In this document: in pieces, positions 55,130 through 63,515 of the stretch | How positions within the stretch are numbered: position 1 is the stretch's first letter | Layout: each line of letters opens with the position of its first letter | Origin: Thermoleophilaceae bacterium | Lineage (GTDB): Bacteria; Actinomycetota; Thermoleophilia; Solirubrobacterales; Thermoleophilaceae | Direction of reading: 5' to 3' | Length of the DNA: 64,000 bases | Assembly: GCA_030447905.1 (NCBI GenBank) | Contig: JAUJNZ010000009.1 | Location: forward strand, 1 to 64,000 | Made by a program: the position numbers and the translations under genes | Notes under the pieces: model-generated | The model's database searches: none | What the model saw: the letters and a program-made list of their open reading frames with translations, nothing else | Told to the model about the DNA's origin: nothing

Positions 55130-56539
55130 TCAGTCCTCGTCGCCGTCGTCGTCATCCCCACCGCCGCGCTCGGAGTGCTCCTCTGTGGACCCGGAGCGGT
55201 CCTGGGGCGGAGACTCGTACTGCTCCTTGTCGACCTCACGCTCGTGGTCCGCCTCTTCAGAGCCCGAGCGATTCTCGCGGGGGGACCCGTAGTGCTCGCC
55301 GTCGGGCTCGCGATAGGCGCGCGAGTCCTCGCGCTCGTAGCGTTCGTCCGAGCCGGACCCGGAGCCAGGCGAGCTGTCCGAGCGCGCCTCGCGGGCGCGA
55401 GCTTCACGAGCCTCGCCGCGTTCCTCGCGCATTCGCTGCCCCCGCTCACGCGAGCGCTCACGGCGCTGAGCACTAACCCGCGCGCGGTCGCGGCGTGCGT
55501 CGGCACGGCGGGCGGCACTCTGCGTGGACGCGCGCGCCTTATTCGAACCGCCCCGGCGGCCGGTCTCAGCGGCCTCGGCCTCCGCCTTACGCCCGTCGGG
55601 CGCCAGCGGTCCGTTCGGGCCGCCGAGGCCGAGTGCTCCGGCACCCGCGACGACCGTCACGACCCCCGCGGCCAGCGATTTCCCCACCGCCGAACTGGCG
55701 CTTCCACCGCCGAGCAGTCCGGCCAGCAGCCCTCCTCCGGACCCGCCTCCCCCACCGACGAGTCCCTGGAGGACGGCGGCCGCGGTGGCGGCGGCAAGCG
55801 CCGGCGAGATGGCGGCCAGATCGGACTGGCGACCGCCGATCGCGGCCTTGAAGTCACGGCAGGGCGCGCATGCGCGCAGGTGCGCGCGGGGACCGCGACC
55901 GCGAAGCGCCCGGCGGTCGCCGTCCGAGACGATGCGGCAGACCGTCTCGCAGTGCATGTCGCGGCCGTTGCCGAAGTCAACGAGCGCCCGTCGGGCCTCG
56001 AGGACGGACTGCTTGGCCGCGTCGATCGAAACCGAGAATGCGGCGGCGACCTCGTCGTAGCCGAGCCCGCTCAGCTCGCGCATCACCAGCGCGCCACGCT
56101 GGCGCTCGGGGAGCTCGTGGATGTCATCGACGAGCTGGCGCAGCCGCGCGCGGCCTTCGGCGTCGTGCTCCACGCCGCCGTGGATCCCGGCGGTCTCGGC
56201 GTCAAGCTCGTCGACCGGGGGGCGCCGGCGCAGCAGCGAGATCGACTCGTTGTGAGCGATGCGGTAGAGCCACGGCTTCAAGGCGAGCTCCGCTTCGCGC
56301 CGCTCCATGCCGCGCATGGCGTTGAGCATGGTGCTCTGGAGCGCATCGAGCGCATCGTCGGGATGGCGTACGAGCGAGCGGCAGTAGCGGTAGAGCGGCT
56401 GGTGATAGCGCTCATAGATCGCTGCGAAGGCGTCGCGGTCTCCGGTGGCGGCGAGCCGGGCGAGTCGCGCGTCGGTCAACAGGCACAGCGCTACCGTTCG
56501 CGTGCGGTTGATCGGCGGGGAAGCGGACAGCTCGGGCAT
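55130..56539 (-). CDS. ECF sigma factor fused to zinc-finger, membrane and disordered domains
   Basis: A 469-residue protein. Sigma region 2 is at about 35-100 (DRDAFAAIYERYHQPLYRYC, DALQSTMLNAMRGM) and region 4 at 130-185 (LPERQRGALVMRELSG, GYDEVAAAFSVSIDAAKQSV). Then come MHCETVC (196-201) and HLRACAPC (220-227), an anti-sigma-like zinc site. A Gly/Ala-rich stretch and a probable membrane span (SLAAGVVTVVAGAGALGL, 288-305) follow, then 160 disordered charged residues ending GGGDDDDGDED. The usual separate anti-sigma seems fused in cis. The region upstream (56580-56610) is AT-rich and could hold the promoter. Confidence 0.88.
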   Translation of the reverse strand: MPELSASPPINRTRTVALCLLTDARLARLAATGDRDAFAAIYERYHQPLYRYCRSLVRHPDDALDALQSTMLNAMRGMERREAELALKPWLYRIAHNESISLLRRRPPVDELDAETAGIHGGVEHDAEGRARLRQLVDDIHELPERQRGALVMRELSGLGYDEVAAAFSVSIDAAKQSVLEARRALVDFGNGRDMHCETVCRIVSDGDRRALRGRGPRAHLRACAPCRDFKAAIGGRQSDLAAISPALAAATAAAVLQGLVGGGGGSGGGLLAGLLGGGSASSAVGKSLAAGVVTVVAGAGALGLGGPNGPLAPDGRKAEAEAAETGRRGGSNKARASTQSAARRADARRDRARVSAQRRERSRERGQRMREERGEAREARAREARSDSSPGSGSGSDERYEREDSRAYREPDGEHYGSPRENRSGSEEADHEREVDKEQYESPPQDRSGSTEEHSERGGGDDDDGDED

Positions 56540-56659
56540 GGCTAGGTGAACGCGAGCCGGCGGAGGGTGTGAGGCGCTAGTTCAGCAATTTTCTCACTCT
56601 GGTTACCAAGCGAGCGCACGCCGAGCACGGAGGTGCCGCACACCGGTCCGGCCATCGTG

Positions 56660-57757
56660 CTAGCCGCTCAACCGCAGGCGGGTGTTCTTCCGCGCGAGCG
56701 CGAGCCGGCGAGGTAGCGCGGCGACGAGCGGCTCGAGCTCAAGCACGACCTCGGCCGCACTCGGCCGCTCGTGCGGCGGCTTCGCGAGCATCCGCATGAC
56801 GAGACCGTTGAGCGTATCGGGCACCCCGGCGGGCAGCGGCCGCGGCTCCTCGACGAGCTGGGGGAAGCGAACTAGCCGATCCTCGCTGTCGCGCGCCTCG
56901 CGTGCGCGGGGAAACGGAACCGATCCGGAGATCGAGTGGTAGAGCGTCGCGCCGAGGCCGAAGACGTCGGAGGCCGGTCCCACCATGCCGGGGTGGTCCG
57001 ACCCGTCGCATTGCTCGGGCGGCATGTAGGCATCGGTGCCGATCGACCCGCGCAGGCGAGCCGCGCGCTCGAGCGTTCGCGCGATGCTCAGGTCGATCAG
57101 TCGCGGCGGCACACTCATCACCAGGTTGTCCGGTTTGACGTCGAGGTGGACCATCTCCTCGGCGGCCATGTAGTGCAGCGCCGCGGCGATGTGGGCAGTC
57201 AAGGGCAGGAGCTGCTCGAGCGGGAGCGCACCGTGGCGGCGGATGAGCCTGCGCAGGGTCGGTCCCTCGAGGTGCTCGATGAGCACGTGCGGTCGCGGGC
57301 CCCCGAGCACGGCGCCGAATCCCCGCACGATCACGGGGTGAGCGAGCCGCTCGAGTGCCTCCGCCTCCTCGCGCAGCTCACGCAGCACGAGCTCGTTCTC
57401 CACGAGGTCCGGCCGCACCAGCTTCGCCACCGCGAGCGCGAAGAGATGGTCGTCCCAGACGAGGTAGACCTCGTAGCGGCTGCCGCCGCCGAGCGAGCGC
57501 ACCACCGAGCGTCCGTCGGCGATCTCCTCGCCGGCCTCGAATCCCCACGCCGCCCGCGAGTCGTCGCTCCCGCCCGCGACGGCCGGGTCGCGCTCGGGCC
57601 CGGGGGTCGCCATCGGCTGCTCGCCCGGCGGGCCCTCGGCGCCCCTGTCGAGCGGCTCGTCGCCGTCCGCCGGGTCGCGGAGCTCGTCGTTCGCTTCGGG
57701 CGCGCGGGCCCTTGCGGCCAGGGGGCGCAATGCGCGGCGAAACCGGGAGTCGGCCAC
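56660..57757 (-). CDS. Serine/threonine protein kinase with variant DFG motif
   Basis: A 365-residue Hanks-type kinase. After an 85-residue charged N-terminus the domain has LGGGSRYEVYLVW (Gly-loop), FALAVAKLVRP (Lys), VHLDVKPDNLVM (catalytic loop), RLIDLSIART in place of DFG, YMPPEQ (APE-like) and DVFGLGATLYHSI. DLS instead of DFG keeps the metal-binding Asp. No transmembrane or PASTA domain; cytosolic. It starts (GTG) 13 nt after the glutaredoxin gene, so probably co-expressed with bolA and grx. C-terminal 20 residues are basic. Confidence 0.87.
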   Translation of the reverse strand: MADSRFRRALRPLAARARAPEANDELRDPADGDEPLDRGAEGPPGEQPMATPGPERDPAVAGGSDDSRAAWGFEAGEEIADGRSVVRSLGGGSRYEVYLVWDDHLFALAVAKLVRPDLVENELVLRELREEAEALERLAHPVIVRGFGAVLGGPRPHVLIEHLEGPTLRRLIRRHGALPLEQLLPLTAHIAAALHYMAAEEMVHLDVKPDNLVMSVPPRLIDLSIARTLERAARLRGSIGTDAYMPPEQCDGSDHPGMVGPASDVFGLGATLYHSISGSVPFPRAREARDSEDRLVRFPQLVEEPRPLPAGVPDTLNGLVMRMLAKPPHERPSAAEVVLELEPLVAALPRRLALARKNTRLRLSG

Positions 57758-57770
57758 GCCGGGCCGCTCG

Positions 57771-58172
57771 CTACCCCAGCCGGTTCTCGAGCCCGAGAGG
57801 GGCCGACTGTGGCGCCTCGGCCTCGGGCGCGGTGGGCACCTCGTCCTCCGCCGGCTGCTCGACCCCGAGCAGCTCGGCGAGCTCGCCGGTCTCGTACATC
57901 TCGGTGACGATGTCGCAGCCGCCGACCAGCTTGCCGTCGACGAAGAGCTGCGGGATCGTCGGCCAACTCGAGAGGGCCGTGAGCTCCTGGCGGATGCGCG
58001 GATCGGGCAGGATGTCGAGCGCCGCGTAGGGGGTTCCGAGCGCCCCGAGCGCGGCCGCGGTGCGGGCGGAGAAGCCGCAGGCCGGGGCGTTGGGCGTGCC
58101 CTTCATGAAGAGCATCACCCGGTTTTCCTCGATCGACTGCTGCAGGAAGTCGCGGATCTCTGTGTCGGTCAT
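57771..58172 (-). CDS. grxD: Monothiol glutaredoxin (CGFS type)
   Basis: A 133-residue Grx4-family protein: VMLFMKGTPNAPACGFSART with the CGFS active site, SWPTIPQLFVDGKLVGGCDI and a C-terminal acidic tail. CGFS glutaredoxins bind a bridging [2Fe-2S] cluster with glutathione or with BolA and pass it on. ATG at 58172 overlaps bolA (ATGA) and has a GGAGGGG Shine-Dalgarno. Actinobacteria usually lack glutathione, so another thiol may serve here (inference). Confidence 0.93.
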   Translation of the reverse strand: MTDTEIRDFLQQSIEENRVMLFMKGTPNAPACGFSARTAAALGALGTPYAALDILPDPRIRQELTALSSWPTIPQLFVDGKLVGGCDIVTEMYETGELAELLGVEQPAEDEVPTAPEAEAPQSAPLGLENRLG

Positions 58173-58411
58173 GCTGTCGTCCCCTCCGGGGTCGAGGTCT
58201 TGAGCGAGAGCGCGTGGATCGGTCCCCCGATCTCGGCGCCGAAGATGCCGTAGACGAGTTGGTGCTGCTCGATGCGAGAGAGCCCCTCGAAGCGCTCGGA
58301 GATGATCTCGGCGCGGAAGTGGTCGCCGCCGCCGGTCAAATCCTGCACCTGAGCTCGGGCGCCCGGGAGGGCCGACTCGATACGGTGCTGGAGCTCCTCG
58401 GGCCTGGGCAT
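58169..58411 (-). CDS. bolA: BolA family protein
   Basis: An 80-residue BolA-like protein: ALPGARAQVQDLTGGGDHFR, AEIISERFEGLSRIEQHQLV and GGPIHALSLKT. BolA proteins form [2Fe-2S] heterodimers with CGFS glutaredoxins; the two genes overlap here, strongly supporting that partnership. Divergent from the IscA-type carrier gene with a 48-nt gap, which makes a small Fe-S module. Confidence 0.94.
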   Translation of the reverse strand: MPRPEELQHRIESALPGARAQVQDLTGGGDHFRAEIISERFEGLSRIEQHQLVYGIFGAEIGGPIHALSLKTSTPEGTTA

Positions 58412-58459
58412 CGGTGATCAAGGTTAGCGACGTGCGGAGGCGGTACAATGGGGCTCACG

Positions 58460-58810
58460 ATGGTCACTCTCACCGATTTCGCCGCCGAGAAGGTCAACCA
58501 GTTCCTTGCGAGCCAGGACGCCGCCGATAGCGCCGGCCTCCGCGTCGGAGTGCGCGGTGGCGGCTGCTCGGGGTTCCAGTACGCGCTCGCCCTCGACGAG
58601 CGCAAGGAGGACGACCAGGTGTTCGAGGATCACGGCATCCGCCTGATCGTCGATCCGGCGAGCCTCCAGTACGTTGACGGCTCGGTCGTCGACTATACCG
58701 AGAGCCTCATGGGCGCCGGCTTCGAGGTCAAGAACCCGAACGTCGTGGCGGCGTGCGGGTGCGGGTCTTCGTTCCGCGTGGCGGACGAAGAGCCGAGCTG
58801 CGGCTCCTAG
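58460..58810 (+). CDS. erpA: IscA/ErpA-type iron-sulfur carrier protein
   Basis: A 116-residue A-type carrier: DFAAEKVNQFLASQDAAD, RVGVRGGGCSGFQYAL and the C-terminal ACGCGSSFRV with the three conserved Cys. It delivers Fe-S clusters to target enzymes. TACAAT (58444-58449) ends 10 nt before ATG 58460 and contains the upstream ATG 58448, so 58460 is the better start. It is divergent from bolA-grxD. Confidence 0.93.
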   Translation: MVTLTDFAAEKVNQFLASQDAADSAGLRVGVRGGGCSGFQYALALDERKEDDQVFEDHGIRLIVDPASLQYVDGSVVDYTESLMGAGFEVKNPNVVAACGCGSSFRVADEEPSCGS

Positions 58811-58853
58811 CGCCCTCGCCCGGCGGCGACGCCGCGACGCCCCCCCGGCCGCC

Positions 58854-59180
58854 TCAGCGCGCGAACCCCGGCTCGTCGTCCTCGGGGACGTCGGGCTCCG
58901 GGCCCGGACCTGGGAACTGGCCGGCGGGCGGAGGATCCTCCGCCTCGGGGTTCGGCTCGTAGGGGTCGGAGTCGGCGGCCGGGTTCGGCTCGCCGACCGG
59001 CTTGTTGAGGCGGTGGTGGGGTGGCTCCGCACGCAGCTGCTCGGGATCGAGCGGCTCCGGGCGCTCCTTGGGCTCGAGCGGACGGTCGGCCGCCTCGGCC
59101 GGATCCGGCGGGCGCTCGTGGTGGCGGAAGCCGCCGGGGCGGCCTCGCTTTGGTGACGATCCTTTGGACGGCTTGGCCAT
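58854..59180 (-). CDS. Proline-rich hypothetical protein
   Basis: From ATG 59180 a 108-residue Pro/Glu/Asp-rich protein beginning MAKPSKGSSPKRGRPGGF and ending PDVPEDDEPGFAR, probably disordered. PEPLDPEQLRAEPPHHRLNK (residues about 43-62) is the only varied part. No family recognised. Convergent with erpA, 43 nt away. Confidence 0.5.
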   Translation of the reverse strand: MAKPSKGSSPKRGRPGGFRHHERPPDPAEAADRPLEPKERPEPLDPEQLRAEPPHHRLNKPVGEPNPAADSDPYEPNPEAEDPPPAGQFPGPGPEPDVPEDDEPGFAR

Positions 59181-59231
59181 GTCGGCTGGACTACCCGAGA
59201 CGGGGGCGTCTAACACGGGTAGCGGCGAGTG

Positions 59232-59804
59232 CTAGGGCTCGGCGTCGAGCGATCGCCACAGGTAGAGGGACGCGAGCGTCCGCTGCGGTCGCCACGGCTC
59301 GGCGAGCCGCTCGAGCTCGCCCGCGTCCGGCAGGGAGTCGAGCCCGTAGCTGCGCTCGACCGCCCGGCGGATCCCCAGATCGCCCACCGCCAGCACGTCC
59401 GGCCGGCCAAGGTGGAAGATCAGGAACATATCGGCCGTCCACTGGCCGAGCCCCTTGACCGCGACGAGCTCAGCCGCCACGGCGGCGTCGTCCTGCTCGG
59501 CGAGCCGGTCGACCGGCAGGCGGCCGTCCTCGACCCGCGCCGCCAGGTCGCGCAGGTAGGCGACCTTTGCCCGGGAGAGGCCGGCGGCGCGCACCTCATC
59601 GGGGTCGGCGGCGAGCAGCTCGGCGGGCTCGGGGGTGCGCCCGCCGAAGAGCTCGAGCAGGCGCTCGTAGATCGAGCGTGCCGCCTTGGTGGAGAGCTGC
59701 TGGCCGACGATCGCGCGCAACAGGGCGCCGTAGGGGTCGGCGGGTCGCCCCTGGCGCCGATCGTCGAGGCTGAGCGGCCCGATCCGATCGACGAGTGCCC
59801 GCAT
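59232..59804 (-). CDS. DNA-3-methyladenine glycosylase II (HhH-GPD family)
   Basis: An AlkA-type base excision repair enzyme. GALLRAIVGQQLSTKAARSI near the start, the helix-hairpin-helix VKGLGQWTADMFLIF and the catalytic Asp in LAVGDLGIRRAV are clear. ATG 59804 gives 190 residues, but family-like sequence (HLRRADPVMRALV) continues upstream with no standard start before the ABC1 gene stop, so the true start or a small defect near 59880 is unresolved. It removes alkylated purines. Confidence 0.85.
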   Translation of the reverse strand: MRALVDRIGPLSLDDRRQGRPADPYGALLRAIVGQQLSTKAARSIYERLLELFGGRTPEPAELLAADPDEVRAAGLSRAKVAYLRDLAARVEDGRLPVDRLAEQDDAAVAAELVAVKGLGQWTADMFLIFHLGRPDVLAVGDLGIRRAVERSYGLDSLPDAGELERLAEPWRPQRTLASLYLWRSLDAEP

Positions 59805-59899
59805 GACCGGGTCGGCACGGCGCAGGTGATCGACCGCGGCGTCCCCCGCGGGGGCGGGACTTGAGGCGGCGACGCCCGCGCCCGGTCGCGCGCCGGCGG

Positions 59900-61339
59900 T
59901 CAGGCGATCGGCTCCGCGCGCCGGCGCCCGCTGGTCGCTCCGCCGCCGCGACTCCCGAAGAACTCGCTCTCCTGCTCTCCGAGCTCGGTCGCCGGGGGGT
60001 CCCCGTAGAGCCACTCGCGCGCGATGCGGTGCCAGTTCGCGCGCGCCTCGATCTGGCCGAGCACCCCCAGGGTCAGGGCCTCCATGCGCGTCGCCAGCAT
60101 GCGCTCGGGGGGCAGGGTCGCGCGACGCATGACCGGCCAGTGCTCTGAGCGCATGTCGCCCATGTCGATCAGGGTCTCCCGCACGCAGTCGGCGTCGATC
60201 GTGACCTCGCGATCGTCGCGGTACCACGCGGTGACCGCTTGGAAGTGGGCCAGCACCCGCTCGGGGGTGACCTCGGGATCGTCGCCCGAGTAGAACCCCA
60301 GCTCGACGAGGCCCTCGTAGAGCGCCCGGGCCTCGCCGTCCAGGGCGAGGCGGAACAGCGCGAGCTCGCGCTCCACCCACCCGCGCGCGACCTTGCGGGT
60401 CATGCCGAAGTCGAGGAAGGCGACCCGCCCGTCGCCCATGAGCCGGAAGTTGCCGGGGTGGGGGTCGCCCGAGAAGTGGCCGGTCCGGTAGAGCGACCCG
60501 AAGAAGAAGCGAAAGACGATCTCGCCGAAGCGGTCCCGCTCGGCCTGGGACAGCTCCTTGACCCCCTCGAAGCCGATTCCCTCCGCCCACTCGGTGACGA
60601 GCACGCGCTCGGTGCACAGCTCGGTCACGACGTCGGGCACGAAGACGAACGGGTGCCCGCGCCAGGCGCGGGCAAAGGCGCGCTGGGACTGGGCCTCGTG
60701 CTCGTAGTCGAGCTCCTCGGTGAGCCGCTCGCGCACCTCGGTGGCCATCGCCTTGGCGTCCATGCCCGGGGCCATCCGCTTGGCCGCTCGCAAGAGGAGC
60801 CCGAGGTTCTGCAGGTCTGCGCGGACGGCGGCGGCCACGCCCGGATACTGGACCTTGACCGCGACGTCGCGCCCGTCGTGCAGGCGAGCACGGTAGACCT
60901 GGCCGATCGACGCCGCGGCCACCGCGTCCTCGTCGAACTCGGCGAAGCTCTCGCGCAGCTTCTCCCCGAGGTCCTGCTCGATGACCTTGCGCATGTCCCG
61001 AAACGACACCCGCGGCGCCGAGTCGCGCAGCTCGGCGAGCTTCTCCTGGATGCGCTTGCTCGCCTCGGGCGGGAGCGCGCCGGTGTCGATGAACGACGCG
61101 ACCTGTCCGATCTTCATGGCCGCGCCCTTCATCGAGCCGAGCACCTCGACGATCTGCTCGGCGGCCTCGACCTGGCGGCGCTCGGCGGCCTCACGGCGAG
61201 CGACCTCGGAGCGGGTGAGGTTGACGGCCTTGGTCGCGTAGGCGCGGGCGGCCTGGCCGCCCACGAGCGATCCGACCCGGGCGGTGCGGCGCACACGCCC
61301 CTTCGGCATCTTCGGGCTCTTATCGTCCTCGTGCGCCAT
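59900..61339 (-). CDS. ABC1/UbiB-family atypical kinase
   Basis: A 479-residue protein of the AarF/ADCK group: the family KxGQ motif (MKIGQVASFIDTG), AAASIGQVYRARLHDG, the Lys in DVAVKVQYPGV, the nucleotide-binding GDPHPGNFRLMGDG and metal site FLDFGMTRKVARG. Known members support quinone or lipid biosynthesis; Thermoleophilia may use menaquinone, so the link is open. TACTCT ends 10 nt before the ATG, which is also directly preceded by AGGAG. Confidence 0.92.
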   Translation of the reverse strand: MAHEDDKSPKMPKGRVRRTARVGSLVGGQAARAYATKAVNLTRSEVARREAAERRQVEAAEQIVEVLGSMKGAAMKIGQVASFIDTGALPPEASKRIQEKLAELRDSAPRVSFRDMRKVIEQDLGEKLRESFAEFDEDAVAAASIGQVYRARLHDGRDVAVKVQYPGVAAAVRADLQNLGLLLRAAKRMAPGMDAKAMATEVRERLTEELDYEHEAQSQRAFARAWRGHPFVFVPDVVTELCTERVLVTEWAEGIGFEGVKELSQAERDRFGEIVFRFFFGSLYRTGHFSGDPHPGNFRLMGDGRVAFLDFGMTRKVARGWVERELALFRLALDGEARALYEGLVELGFYSGDDPEVTPERVLAHFQAVTAWYRDDREVTIDADCVRETLIDMGDMRSEHWPVMRRATLPPERMLATRMEALTLGVLGQIEARANWHRIAREWLYGDPPATELGEQESEFFGSRGGGATSGRRRAEPIA

Positions 61340-61441
61340 CTCCTGTCAAAGAGTACGCGCACGGGGCGGCGGCCCACAGTGCACAGGGCTTTCGCGGTAG
61401 GGTCCGCCCGTTCGCTCCCCGGTCGTCGAGAGGAGGAATGC

Positions 61442-62074
61442 ATGTCCACACCGAGCGCCGACGGGCTCGAAGTCGTCGATCTCGCGCGCGAGGACCTGCC
61501 CGAGGCCGTCGGCGTGCTGGCCCGTGGGATGCGCGACAACCCGATGCACGTCGCCGCCTTCGGGAACGACCCCAACAAGCGGCGTCGCATCCTCGAGCGC
61601 CTCTTCGGGGCGCTGTTTCGGGTCATGGTCGCCCAGCAGCCGATCTGCGTGCGGCGCGAGGGGAGGATCGTCGCGGCGACGGGCGTGGCCCCGGCAGGCT
61701 CCTGCCAGCCCACTCCTCGCCAGGGCCTCGCTCTGGCGCCTGCGATGCTCGCAGCCGGGCCGCGCGCGGCGGGGCGCGCCTCGCGGTGGATCAGGGCCTG
61801 GGGCGCCCGCGACCCGGGCGAGCCCCACGTCCACCTGGGTCCGCTGGCGGTCGATGCCCACCTGCAGGGCCAGGGAATCGGCTCACGCCTCCTGGCCGAG
61901 CACTGCCGGCGCCTCGACGCCGCCGGGGAGGTCGGCTACCTCGAGACCGACAAGCCCGAGAACGTCGTCTTCTACGAGCGCCAGGGCTTCGAGACCGTCG
62001 ACCGAGCCGACGTCATCGGCGTGGCGAGCTGGTTCATGCGCCGTTCGCCACGCGCGACCGGTGGCGCATCGTAG
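61442..62074 (+). CDS. GNAT family N-acetyltransferase
   Basis: From ATG 61442 the protein has 210 residues. The acetyl-CoA site is LGPLAVDAHLQGQGIGSRLL (Q-x2-G-x-G), with LETDKPENVVFYERQGFET as motif B. The substrate is unknown. A GAGGAGGA Shine-Dalgarno precedes the ATG, and TAGGGT at about 61398-61403 is a likely -10 box of a leadered transcript. In-frame upstream extension (from 60239) is antisense to the ABC1 gene and rejected. Confidence 0.9.
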   Translation: MSTPSADGLEVVDLAREDLPEAVGVLARGMRDNPMHVAAFGNDPNKRRRILERLFGALFRVMVAQQPICVRREGRIVAATGVAPAGSCQPTPRQGLALAPAMLAAGPRAAGRASRWIRAWGARDPGEPHVHLGPLAVDAHLQGQGIGSRLLAEHCRRLDAAGEVGYLETDKPENVVFYERQGFETVDRADVIGVASWFMRRSPRATGGAS

Positions 62075-62079
62075 GAGAC

Positions 62080-62530
62080 CGTGCGGGTCGTCACCCCGCC
62101 GCGATCGCGTCCGAGCCTGCGGTGCCGCCCCTGTCGGGCTCGCAACTCCGCCTTCTAGCGCCGATCCCCGACCCGGGCAAGCTGATCGGCATCGGTCTCT
62201 ACTACCGCTCGCACGCGCGGGAGGCGGGCCTCGACCCACCGGCGACCGCCCACCTTCTTCGACGAGAGCGGGCCACTCGACGCGCTCGAGCTCGAGCTCA
62301 CCCTGACGGAGAGGTCATGCAGAGCGCGTCGACCGCCGACCTGATCCATTCGATCCCGCCCTCTTCTCCCACCTCTCGAGCCTCATGACCCTCGAGCCCG
62401 GCGACGTCGTGTTCACCGGGACGCCGCGGGGGTGGGCAGCCTGCGCGAGCCGAGGATATGGCTGCGGCCGGGCGCCGAGATCGTGATCTCATCGCCGCAG
62501 CTCGGGCGCCTCGAGACGCGGATCGCCTGA
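62080..62530 (+). pseudogene. Wrecked fumarylacetoacetate hydrolase-family gene
   Basis: Pieces of a FAH-fold hydrolase occur in order but in different frames: APIPDPGKLIGIGLYYRSH, then [16 protein letters not shown], then [16 protein letters not shown] and ISSPQLGRLETRIA. The central catalytic and metal-binding region, about 100 residues, is gone between DPP and the GEVMQSAS part. Frameshifts lie near 62240, 62360 and 62430. Not functional as given. Confidence 0.75.
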
Positions 62531-62628
62531 AGCTGCGACGAAGCTGCTCGACGAGGGGACTTCTTGCGGACCGTGGTCGTCCGGGTTAGGGTGGCGCTCG
62601 GCGACGCCGATCGAGCGAGAGGAGGCAC

Positions 62629-63321
62629 GTGCTGAACATCAAGAATGCGTCCGGCTTTCGGCGGGGGGTCGCCGGGCTGAGCCTGATCCTCGGTCCCATC
62701 CTCGTCCTGCTCGGCTCGCTGACCCAGACGGGGACCGACGCGGAGGGCGCCGCCTACCTCGACGCGCTGGCCGAGAGCCCCGGGGCGACACAGGTCTCGA
62801 CGCTCCTCTCCTACTTCGGCTTCGTCCTCCTCGTGCCCGGGATCGTCGGCGCCGTGCACGTGGTCAGACAACGCGGCGTGGTGCTGGCTCACGTCGCCGG
62901 AGCGATTGCGCTGCTGGGTGCAGTCGGGATCGCCGCGCTCGTCTTCACCACCTTCTACGACCTCAGCATCGCCGAGAACGCGCCCCGCGGGCCGGGAGTC
63001 GCCGTCTACGACGGGGTCGAGGGCTATCCGCTCGCCTTCCTCCCCGCCGGCCTCGGCTTTCTCGGCCTGCCGATCGGGATGGTCCTGCTGATGGTGGCGC
63101 TCTGGCGCGGCGGAATCGCACCCGTATGGGCGTGGCCGGTCGTCCTCGTCGCCTTTCTCGTCCTCCAGTTCGAGCTCGGAGGGGTCAAGGTCGGGACCAT
63201 CGTCGGCAGCATCGGCCTGACCGTCGCGTTCGGTTACGTCGGGGTCAAGCTGCTCACCATGTCGGACGCGGTCTGGGAGCGGGGCGGGGCGCCGGGCGGC
63301 GGATCGCCGCGCGTGGCGTGA
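62629..63321 (+). CDS. Polytopic membrane protein
   Basis: A 230-residue protein with about six hydrophobic helices (GLSLILGPILVLLGSL, FGFVLLVPGIVGAVHVV, VAGAIALLGAVGIAAL, PLAFLPAGLGFLGLPIGMVLL, VWAWPVVLVAFLVLQF, VGTIVGSIGLTVAFGYVG; each at most 21 residues). It has no recognised family. GTG 62629 has a GAGGAGG Shine-Dalgarno and TAGGGT at about 62586-62591 as -10 candidate. Confidence 0.75.
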   Translation: MLNIKNASGFRRGVAGLSLILGPILVLLGSLTQTGTDAEGAAYLDALAESPGATQVSTLLSYFGFVLLVPGIVGAVHVVRQRGVVLAHVAGAIALLGAVGIAALVFTTFYDLSIAENAPRGPGVAVYDGVEGYPLAFLPAGLGFLGLPIGMVLLMVALWRGGIAPVWAWPVVLVAFLVLQFELGGVKVGTIVGSIGLTVAFGYVGVKLLTMSDAVWERGGAPGGGSPRVA

Positions 63322-63358
63322 GGGCGGTGCACCCGCTGGACTCAAGGTCTTCGCCCGC

Positions 63359-63499
63359 GTGACCACGGGGCTGATAGCCGTCCCGCTGGTCGGCCGGGGG
63401 CTCGGCCTCCGCCGATTCGAACTGCGCACCGCGGGGACCGAGCGGCCGGCGGGCGGGCCCGGGGCGCCGGCGACGGCCCCGGCGCGCCCGAGCGCCTGA
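63359..63499 (+). CDS. Possible small protein, weak support
   Basis: A 46-codon frame from GTG: VTTGLIAVPLVGRGLGLRRF then a Pro/Ala/Gly-rich tail. The first part could be a short membrane helix. No Shine-Dalgarno or -10 box is evident, and the frame is open further upstream without family resemblance, so this may be noncoding. Confidence 0.25.
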   Translation: MTTGLIAVPLVGRGLGLRRFELRTAGTERPAGGPGAPATAPARPSA

Positions 63500-63515
63500 G
63501 GAGACGGGAGACAAC

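Noticed and set aside
60239-62074. 611-codon plus-strand frame ending in the GNAT
   Set aside because: Only the part from 61442 is a real protein; the rest is antisense to the ABC1 kinase.
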